Assembly (NCBI GenBank): GCA_038849555.1
Contig: JAWCMT010000008.1
Span: 1 to 49,377 of the forward strand
Source: JAOAIV01 sp038849555
GTDB taxonomy: Archaea; Thermoproteota; Bathyarchaeia; Bathyarchaeales; Bathycorpusculaceae
Direction: 5' to 3'
Length of the DNA: 49,377 nt
Position numbers and translations under genes: made by a program. Shown here piece by piece: positions 17,525 to 24,202 of this stretch. How positions within the stretch are numbered: the first letter of the stretch is position 1; each line of letters starts with the position of its first letter. The notes below the pieces were generated by a model that saw nothing but the letters and a program-made list of their open reading frames with translations, was not told the origin of the DNA and made no database searches.

Positions 17525-18901
17525 ATGTCGAAAGTTAAGGAATACTCAGCGATGACTAAAGATAAACTTATGCTCTACACATTTGTTGCGCTTGTAATAA
17601 TCGCAGCCATAACCTCGGCTATGTGGTTCGGTATAACCGCGAAAGACCCAATGACCCAATCGCCCATCGGCATGGATTATGGTGTAACGCTCATCCTGAG
17701 CTGTGCCATCGCTGTCGGTGTTGCAGTAGGCGTAGACGTACTCCTACACAAAGTAGCAGCTGATAGCCCGCTTAACATATTGTCCGCAGCCGTTTTCGGC
17801 ATGATTGTCGCGCTCTGCTACAGCTATGGCGAACCCTCGATGCGTGCAGCGGAAGTTCTGCCATTGCTTGCACCGCAATCATTCATGTACGTGGCGCTCA
17901 TAACCCTTGTAGGCATGGTGCTGTTCAAAAAGCTTCAAGGGCTGAAAGGACGAAAATACGTGAATCCAGCAGCAGCCGCAAAGCTTCTGGTACTAGCCTT
18001 TGTAGGCATATTCACCGTTTTGATTCCATCGGACCATTTGAGCACAGGCATGCTTGGCGTGCCCTCATTAGCAGGCCCAATTGGATATGATGTTATCAAC
18101 GGTAATGGAATGGCTCCTTTCAGCTTCTACATTTATGGCTGCTTTGGTAATCCAGGCGTAACAATCATGGGTGCATCGCAGTCGGATATAGTAAACACGC
18201 TACTATTGCAGAAGTTCCACGGTTGGGCAGGAGGCGCCTGCAGCATCGCGGTCATACTTGTCGGAATTGCGCTGTTTGCCATTTGCCGCAGATACATTAA
18301 ATGGAGAATAACCGTTGCGTACCTTGCGACAGCCGCTCTAGCGGCAGTTGCATTCGCATTTGCCTTCGGCGACCCAGATCCACTCTTGAGAGTAATGTTC
18401 CACCTATTCGTTGGCAGCTCGATTTTCTTGGCGTTCTTCATGGCTACTGATCCAGCGACAACGCCGCTGACATACTTGGGTCAGATAATATTCGGCGTCG
18501 GCTTGGCCATATTAACAGTGCTGATTCAAACATACATGGGTTTCTTTGGCGGTTCAATCTTGGCGCTAGTCGTAATGAACTTGACGTCGCCGTTCTTGGA
18601 TAAAGTTGGACGGCTGAAGCCCATAGCGGAGAAGAAGGAGCCGAAGCTTCCTAAAGCCAAGCAATTCGCAGTTGTGAAAACAACAGACTGCCTAAGATGC
18701 GGCGCTTGCATGCGTGTATGCTGTCACAAACTGAGCCCGATATTGATCAAGGAAGCATTCGACAAAAAAGACGTAAACAAGCTGGTTAAACTTCAAGCAG
18801 ACCTCTGCGACGGATGTGGGCACTGCACCTTTGTCTGCCCTGCAAGGATAGACCTCAGAAACAGCGTACTCAGAGCAAAAGCAATGTTACGTCAACAGTA
18901 A
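17525..18901 (+). CDS. RnfD/NqrB-family membrane protein fused to a 2[4Fe-4S] ferredoxin domain
   Basis: 458 residues. Residues 15-360 form an RnfD/NqrB-type bundle of about nine helices, with KYVNPAA (144-150), GWAGG (233-237) and FFMATDPAT (304-312), all diagnostic of the family. After a Lys/Pro-rich linker comes a cytosolic bacterial-type ferredoxin domain: Cys389, 392, 395 and 399, then Cys428, 431, 434 and 438. RnfD and NqrB carry a covalent FMN on Thr in an [ST]GAT motif; in the matching loop here (about 207-235) I find only ASQSDIVNT, with no such motif. No other rnf/nqr genes and no apbE are in the window. It may pass electrons between ferredoxin and the membrane or outside face as a single-subunit device; this is inference. 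Confidence 0.85.
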   Translation: MSKVKEYSAMTKDKLMLYTFVALVIIAAITSAMWFGITAKDPMTQSPIGMDYGVTLILSCAIAVGVAVGVDVLLHKVAADSPLNILSAAVFGMIVALCYSYGEPSMRAAEVLPLLAPQSFMYVALITLVGMVLFKKLQGLKGRKYVNPAAAAKLLVLAFVGIFTVLIPSDHLSTGMLGVPSLAGPIGYDVINGNGMAPFSFYIYGCFGNPGVTIMGASQSDIVNTLLLQKFHGWAGGACSIAVILVGIALFAICRRYIKWRITVAYLATAALAAVAFAFAFGDPDPLLRVMFHLFVGSSIFLAFFMATDPATTPLTYLGQIIFGVGLAILTVLIQTYMGFFGGSILALVVMNLTSPFLDKVGRLKPIAEKKEPKLPKAKQFAVVKTTDCLRCGACMRVCCHKLSPILIKEAFDKKDVNKLVKLQADLCDGCGHCTFVCPARIDLRNSVLRAKAMLRQQ

Positions 18902-19026
18902 AATCCCTCAGCTGCCATAACCCTCTCTATTTTTTATTCGCTTTAAAAACCCGCTTTCCAAGATGCAAAACCTTGTTTGCTTATTAACAAATTTGCGATA
19001 GACGCAACAAAACTTTTTAGCATTAA

Positions 19027-19036
19027 GCTTATAAAC
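19027..19036 (+). promoter_or_regulatory. TATA box of the ECF-S-like gene
   Basis: GCTTATAAAC sits 34-43 nt upstream of the TTG start at 19070, with GGGATGGG as ribosome site just before the start. The gene can therefore be transcribed on its own, although the RnfD fusion lies 168 bp upstream on the same strand. Confidence 0.5.
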
Positions 19037-19069
19037 TCACTAGCAAGTAAATAGTTCAAGGGATGGGAA

Positions 19070-19729
19070 TTGGAGCCAGAAAAATTTAAACTAGCTGATC
19101 TAATTGACGGCATTGTCATACCGCTGATTCTTGTGGTTCTGATTTTTGTTCTGGCAGTTTACGTTAACCCTACAGGACTATATCATGTGCTCGGAGAAAC
19201 AAACGTAATCGCAGTGATCCTGACACAGGGCTTTGCTCAAATGATCGTCCTCGGTGTGCCGCTTATCCTAGGCTTACTGTGGAATAAGTGGGCTGGCGGT
19301 GCAGCAGGCTTCATCATGGGCGGCATGTACTACGTCGCAAGCGCAGGACAATACAACGGACTTTATGCAAGCATGGGCTACGCCGTTTACAACTTCTTCG
19401 GCGACATAAGCATGCTATTCTACCTTGTCAACGCCGTCATAATCGGTTACATGGCTGGAGCATTAAGCAAAGGCTCAACGAATTTCAAACGGATGCTAGG
19501 CGCAAGCTTAACCGCAGCGATAACAACCGCAATAATCCAAGCTTTCATGAACTACAATGTCGCTCTTGAGCCAGGCAGAATGATGGCGCAGAACTCTTGG
19601 GCAACAGATCCGCTGATGGCAGTTGTAATTAACTTTGTTCCAAGCATTGCATTAGGCATAATAGTGCCCATACTTGCTAAAGTGATGACTTGGTACGGAA
19701 TACAACCAATGAAACACTACGGAAGCTAA
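19070..19729 (+). CDS. Six-helix membrane protein resembling an ECF transporter S component
   Basis: 219 residues with about six membrane helices and small charged loops. The stretch GLLWNKWAGGAAGFIMGG and later SIALGIIVPIL resemble substrate-binding S components of energy-coupling factor transporters, though I cannot name a vitamin. The N-terminus is short and acidic (EPEKFKLADLIDG). It follows the RnfD-ferredoxin fusion, so a flavin or redox cofactor substrate is conceivable. No ECF ATPase or T component is present, as is common for solitary S components. TTG is the start, supported by the ribosome site. It ends in a long T-rich terminator. Confidence 0.6.
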   Translation: MEPEKFKLADLIDGIVIPLILVVLIFVLAVYVNPTGLYHVLGETNVIAVILTQGFAQMIVLGVPLILGLLWNKWAGGAAGFIMGGMYYVASAGQYNGLYASMGYAVYNFFGDISMLFYLVNAVIIGYMAGALSKGSTNFKRMLGASLTAAITTAIIQAFMNYNVALEPGRMMAQNSWATDPLMAVVINFVPSIALGIIVPILAKVMTWYGIQPMKHYGS

Positions 19730-19762
19730 ATTTTTTCTTCCCTTTTATTTTTTTATTTTTAA
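19730..19762 (+). terminator. T-rich terminator after the ECF-S-like gene
   Basis: Immediately after the TAA stop there are several T runs (ATTTTTTC, CCTTTTATTTTTTTATTTTT) without a stem, the classical archaeal form. It separates this gene from the convergent HemN-like gene ending at 19782. Confidence 0.65.
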
Positions 19763-19781
19763 AGAAAAGTTAGATTGCTTG

Positions 19782-21080
19782 TTAAGACGCTTTAGGCGCG
19801 AATTCCCATGCAATGTTACCTTTCCAGATGTCGCCAAGCTTGGTTATCCGAATCTCCTTATCATCAATTTCAATGAGGCCCTTTTCCCTTAGCCGCTGAA
19901 GTTGCTGCGGAAAAACTTCTTCTGGAAGCTTGCCAAACCTTCGCTTGAAGTCTATTTTGTCAACTGGAAGCCGCAGATAAAGCCGCGTCATAGTTCGCCT
20001 CATCATGTCTTCATCTGTGGATTCTGAAAGCCTGTTAATTGGTAATCTGCCAGCGTTAACGGCAGCCATGTATTCCGCGACGTCTTCAATGTTAGAGTAG
20101 GAGAATCTCTGCAGATAACCCATGAAACAGCCTGCGCCAGTGGTTAATATGCCACCCCAAGGCCACCCGTTCAAGCAGTTTTCTCTGAAATGCCATTCTA
20201 CCCGGCTGAAACGGTCGTGGCCAACGGCTTTGTAGCCTGCCTCCGTCAACATCTTATAAGCCACCAGATACAGCCGCTTCTCGTATTCCGCGTCGCCCGG
20301 TGGAGGAACCACGCCTTTCTTTATCATCGTCTCAAGCGGCGTGCCGGGATCAACATGCAGCGAGTAAGTGTCAACCTCGACGTCAAGCTCTATGACTTTC
20401 TTTAGCGTATCTATCCAGCTCTCCATTGTTTGCCCCGGAAGATTATACATCAAATCAACGCACACACATAATCCGAGTTTCTTAGCGTGGCGAATGGCTT
20501 TTTCAACGCTTGCAGCGCTATCAGGCAAGCACAGCATTTTCCGCAGTTTGTCATCGAACGTTTGCGCGCCAATGTCCATTTGATACACGCCGTAGGCTGC
20601 AAGCTTATCGATTTTGCTCAGCGCCAGCGTCTTCGAGGAACCTGTGACCTTGATGAAGTATTCTTTATTGGTTGTGAAACGCTGCTTGCAGAACTCGATA
20701 AGGTCAATCATCTGCTCAGCCGAGAGAACACTTGGTGTTCCGCCGCCTAAGACTATCTCGTCGAACACGCTGGTCCGCACATACCGTGTTTTAGCGTACA
20801 TGTCCAGCTCTTTCTTTAAAACCGCAAGGTAATCGTCTATGCTCACTTTAGCCGTGGCGGTGGTGGGGAAATAGCAAAAGGCACATTTAGAGTCGCAGAT
20901 GGATATCCACGGCTGCAGCTCCATCAATTTTCCAGAAGTGTTCTCAGTTGACAAGAACTCCAGGAACGCCTTGTAGGTTTCAGGCTTTATGTCGGGATAA
21001 TCACGGTAAGTGTAGGGCGGCCAATTTTCCCTTGAGTCATAAACATTTGACTTGTTCGGTTCGAGAACAGCATTTTTCAT
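19782..21080 (-). CDS. HemN/HemW-like radical SAM protein
   Basis: 432 residues from the ATG at 21080. Cys62, Cys66 and Cys69 (CDSKCAFC) bind the cluster; a Phe within the motif is typical of HemN/HemW proteins. VLGGGTPS, MDIGAQTF, DLMYNLPGQT and a C-terminal winged-helix-like end (LQRLREKGLIEI) complete the family picture. Members are coproporphyrinogen dehydrogenases, haem chaperones (HemW), haem degraders or cyclopropane-forming enzymes, so the reaction is open. ATG 21080 has GAGG upstream and lies one base after the stop of the 67-codon gene; the upstream in-frame ATG 21104 is inside that gene. It is the last gene of a radical SAM operon. Confidence 0.85.
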   Translation of the reverse strand: MKNAVLEPNKSNVYDSRENWPPYTYRDYPDIKPETYKAFLEFLSTENTSGKLMELQPWISICDSKCAFCYFPTTATAKVSIDDYLAVLKKELDMYAKTRYVRTSVFDEIVLGGGTPSVLSAEQMIDLIEFCKQRFTTNKEYFIKVTGSSKTLALSKIDKLAAYGVYQMDIGAQTFDDKLRKMLCLPDSAASVEKAIRHAKKLGLCVCVDLMYNLPGQTMESWIDTLKKVIELDVEVDTYSLHVDPGTPLETMIKKGVVPPPGDAEYEKRLYLVAYKMLTEAGYKAVGHDRFSRVEWHFRENCLNGWPWGGILTTGAGCFMGYLQRFSYSNIEDVAEYMAAVNAGRLPINRLSESTDEDMMRRTMTRLYLRLPVDKIDFKRRFGKLPEEVFPQQLQRLREKGLIEIDDKEIRITKLGDIWKGNIAWEFAPKAS

Positions 21081-21081
21081 G

Positions 21082-21285
21082 TTACTTTTTCCTCGAGGTT
21101 TCATTGTTTTTAACCGTTTGAAGCAGTAATAAAGTTTCCGTTAAAACGTCGAATCTTCCAAGTATTGCACCAGCAACAAGACTCAAGGCAACTAACAGAT
21201 ATATTTGAAACTTCAAGTAGCTCAAATTTTTTGTAGCGCCATAGCGTTGCTGTTCGGCTTTTACATGTGGGATTTGATTCTCCAA
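21082..21285 (-). CDS. Small membrane protein between two radical SAM genes
   Basis: 67 residues: a polar, basic N-terminus, one long hydrophobic helix (IYLLVALSLVAGAILG), a second amphipathic stretch (VLTETLLLLQTV), and a basic tail. Its ATG lies 25 nt inside the end of the B12 radical SAM gene, and its TAA is one base before the ATG of the HemN-like gene, an arrangement typical of real coupled genes. I do not recognise the family. It could be a membrane anchor for its neighbours or, less likely, a modified peptide. Confidence 0.5.
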   Translation of the reverse strand: MENQIPHVKAEQQRYGATKNLSYLKFQIYLLVALSLVAGAILGRFDVLTETLLLLQTVKNNETSRKK

Positions 21286-22670
21286 AGCAAGTAATTAGCG
21301 GATGTCCGCGCCATTATTTTACTGTAAAAGTTACCTTTCACGTAGCCCTTAATCATTTGGCGAAGCACATACCGCGGAGAATAGAACTTGTCGTAAAACT
21401 GCTTCCGCATCCTGCCAATCTCCTCAGAAGGCAAATTAGGATTCTCGAATATAGGGTTCATTGTGTTGTATAATGTCCAGTCGGTAACCATTTTCCAGCC
21501 CATCCGCTCAATTAACGCGCGAAGCTCCGTTCCAGGATACGGCGTAGCCAAGCATAGCCATACATCATCAGGCTCTAAGGTATGAATGAAATCCAATGTT
21601 TGCCTCAGTGATTCTCTTGTTTCTCCAGGATACCCAATTATCGTGGACACTGCGACGAACAAGCCTTCGTCCTTTGCGATTCTAACTGCTTTTGCGCTTT
21701 GTTCTGTTGAAACCTTCTTTTTTACAGCATCAAGAATTCTTTGGCAGCCGGATTCCACTCCGAAGGAGACTTCGTTGCAGCCTGCGCGCCGCATTTTAGC
21801 CAAAACTTCATTGGAAACTTGGTCAACTCTTGTTTGGCAACCCCAAGCGATTTTTAGTTTCCTGTTTGTTATTTCGTCGCAGATGTCGAACATTCTCTTT
21901 TTATCAAGCGTAAGCGTGTCATCATGGAATGAGATGCCCTCTGCGCCATACGTGTTTATCAGCCATTCCATTTCATCTACCACGTTTTTCGGGCTTCGCG
22001 CCCTAAACTTGGCGCCGAACATCTGCGAGGCTACGCAGAAAGCGCACTGAAAGGGGCAGCCTCTGCTTGACATGATTGGCAGAAACTTTTTCCCGCAAAT
22101 CCGATAGCGCTCTATTGGAATGCTCTTATATGAGGGACGTGGCAACTCATCAAGATTCTCTATGAAAGGCCGATCAGGCGTCTTGACTATTTGGTCTCCA
22201 TGCTTGAAGGTTATTCCCCGTATCTTGCCGAGACTCTTCAGTTCTGGCAGATTTTGCGCAAGCTCCAAAAGCGTTAGCTCGCCTTCGCCGCGAACTATTA
22301 TGTCGACTGCCGGCTCTTCCGTCAGAATCTCCGCATCTGCGAAGGTAGCATGTGGACCACCCATGACCACAATGGCGTCGGGGCATGCTTCCTTTGCTAC
22401 ACGCGCGGATTTAAGCGCTGAAGGAATCGTAGGCGTCATAGAAGCTATTCCTACCAACGCGGGCTGCATGGCGGACAGTTCGGCTCTTAGCTTTTCATGA
22501 TCAATCCTGCATGCTGGGCAGTCGATTATGGTTACTTCAAAATTGTTCTGCTCAAGCACGGCGGCTAAGTATGCCAAGCCAAGAGGCGGAAAGAGCGGGT
22601 GTTGATAAGTTTCCTCGATAAGAGGCGAATTTACCAACGCGATCTTTGCTGCTTTGCTCGTTTTTTTCAT
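21261..22670 (-). CDS. B12-binding-domain radical SAM enzyme 2
   Basis: 469 residues. The N-terminal cobalamin domain (residues 1-175) carries PPLGLAYLAAVLE and VVMGGPHATF, both standard. The radical SAM motif is Cys205, Cys209 and Cys212 (CPFQCAFC), followed by FHDDTLTLD, FGVESG and IGYPGET. The C-terminal 90 residues are helical. It resembles the third enzyme of this class in the window (30008-31393) more closely than the first. Chemistry is typically C-methylation or a cyclisation on tetrapyrroles, lipids or natural products. The genomic setting between a SPASM enzyme and a HemN-like enzyme suggests a multi-step pathway, with a tetrapyrrole the most natural guess. Confidence 0.88.
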   Translation of the reverse strand: MKKTSKAAKIALVNSPLIEETYQHPLFPPLGLAYLAAVLEQNNFEVTIIDCPACRIDHEKLRAELSAMQPALVGIASMTPTIPSALKSARVAKEACPDAIVVMGGPHATFADAEILTEEPAVDIIVRGEGELTLLELAQNLPELKSLGKIRGITFKHGDQIVKTPDRPFIENLDELPRPSYKSIPIERYRICGKKFLPIMSSRGCPFQCAFCVASQMFGAKFRARSPKNVVDEMEWLINTYGAEGISFHDDTLTLDKKRMFDICDEITNRKLKIAWGCQTRVDQVSNEVLAKMRRAGCNEVSFGVESGCQRILDAVKKKVSTEQSAKAVRIAKDEGLFVAVSTIIGYPGETRESLRQTLDFIHTLEPDDVWLCLATPYPGTELRALIERMGWKMVTDWTLYNTMNPIFENPNLPSEEIGRMRKQFYDKFYSPRYVLRQMIKGYVKGNFYSKIMARTSANYLLWRIKSHM

Positions 22671-22863
22671 ATGTTATACCTGTTTAAAGTTATCGAAGCC
22701 TGTTTCCTTATTCTGTAAAGTTGCGTTGTCAACGTTGCTGACTGACTTAAACATTGCGTTATTAATAAGCTTTGACTGAACCTCACAATTTCTCGGATTT
22801 TGCCAGCTGCTTGCAGAACGGAAGAATTATCGACAGCGCAATGGCAGAAAGAATATGCAAAAA

Positions 22864-23937
22864 TTATTGCTTCCGTAAGCTCTCGGGTACATACGCGCAA
22901 GCAGGGTCGGACTCGTATATGTCGCCTGTGTACGCGTAGGCTCTGTTTCGGCAGCCTCCGCAGATTTCACGGTACTCGCAAACGCCACACTTGCCCTTCA
23001 GTATGCTTCTATCTCTGAAGCTATTGTAGTAAGCGGATTTTTGAATTTCCGCCCAAGTGTCCTTAAGGCTTTTTTCCCTTATGTTTCCAAGCATCATGGG
23101 CTCCGAGGGCTGCAGATCCGTGTAGAAGCAGGGTATCAGGTCGCCGTTTTCAGTTACGCTTATGTATCCGCCAAACGCGAAGTAAGTGCATTTCCCATGG
23201 AATCGGTGATCGTACCATTCTTGAAAGTTCGGGGGATTACGCTGCTTAACTACCCGCGCGAAATGTGGGCAATGCACATGGATGTCAAATTTGCCTTCGT
23301 ATTTTAGGGTTAGATCCCATATGTGATTAAGCGTCCACTCGTACTGCTCAGGAGAGGGCGTTAACTCCATGGTCTCCTTCGCTCTGCCGCTTGGCACGAG
23401 ATGATTAAACCAAACAAAGTTGGCGCGGTAGGTTTCAGCTAACTCGGCCACGTGATCCAAGTGCTGATAGTTTATGGAGGTTATCGCTGCAGCCAGCCCA
23501 TTCAAGATTCGGCCCTTCGACAGCTTCTGAATAGCCATCAGCGCCTTCTTGTATGAGCCTTTCCCGCGCAGCTGATCGTTTATTTCTTCTGGACCGTCTA
23601 TGCTAACGGAAGTCCAGACCTCGTTTTTAACGAGGTTGTCATAGATTTTTCCGTCAACAAAGTGCCCATTAGTTAGCAAGCAAACGTTAAGGCCGAGGCT
23701 TTTCGCATAGCCAACTATTTCGAATATGTCTTTCCGCAGTAGCGGCTCGCCGCCCTTTATGCCGAACCATTTGACGCCGAAATTGTAAACTTCATCAACC
23801 AAGTGCAGCGCTTCTTTAGTGCTTAATTCTCTCGGAGCATGCTCGGCTGTTGCATCAACATTACAGTATCTGCAGCGTGCGTTGCATGCGCCTGTTGCAC
23901 GCCAAGAAGTCATGAGTAAAGGGCCCTTGTTTGCCAA
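22864..23937 (-). CDS. Radical SAM/SPASM enzyme, AhbC/AhbD-like, paralogue
   Basis: 357 residues. Cys18, Cys22 and Cys25 (CNARCRYC), GIKGGEPLL and VSIDGPEEIND are the radical SAM core. The SPASM end (CGVCEYREICGGC and ESDPACAYVP) is almost identical to the enzyme at 16194-17249, while the middle differs, so this is an older duplication with a conserved auxiliary-cluster domain. The start is TTG 23937, supported by GGGAGAGG a few bases upstream. It heads the run of same-strand radical SAM genes, separated from the next by 193 bp. Its role could be haem synthesis or peptide modification. Confidence 0.85.
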   Translation of the reverse strand: MANKGPLLMTSWRATGACNARCRYCNVDATAEHAPRELSTKEALHLVDEVYNFGVKWFGIKGGEPLLRKDIFEIVGYAKSLGLNVCLLTNGHFVDGKIYDNLVKNEVWTSVSIDGPEEINDQLRGKGSYKKALMAIQKLSKGRILNGLAAAITSINYQHLDHVAELAETYRANFVWFNHLVPSGRAKETMELTPSPEQYEWTLNHIWDLTLKYEGKFDIHVHCPHFARVVKQRNPPNFQEWYDHRFHGKCTYFAFGGYISVTENGDLIPCFYTDLQPSEPMMLGNIREKSLKDTWAEIQKSAYYNSFRDRSILKGKCGVCEYREICGGCRNRAYAYTGDIYESDPACAYVPESLRKQ

Positions 23938-24157
23938 ATTAAAACGCCTCTCCCATAGTATTTTGGTAATTCATTATTCACCTTAGAATTCTGACATACT
24001 AAAAAAGGTTATGCGTTTCTTCCCGTTTAGCCGTTATTGCAGCCTCGTAGCAACCTTGCTGATCTCTAAATTCTTGAGAAAATGGCGGTGAACCCATGTT
24101 CCGCAAGCTTTATAGTTAAATTAAATCTTACCACTAATATGGGGGAGAAAGAGAAAA

Positions 24158-24202
24158 ATGAAAATTCTATGCTGCCCCTTCACTTCAGAGGCTGAAAAAT
24201 GA
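24158..24202 (+). CDS. Possible 14-residue upstream ORF overlapping the propeller gene
   Basis: ATG at 24158 follows a strong GGGGGAGA site and encodes MKILCCPFTSEAEK. Its TGA overlaps the ATG of the large propeller gene (ATGA), so ribosomes ending here could restart on the main gene. The main gene has no comparable ribosome site of its own. It may be a regulatory leader or chance. Confidence 0.3.
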   Translation: MKILCCPFTSEAEK

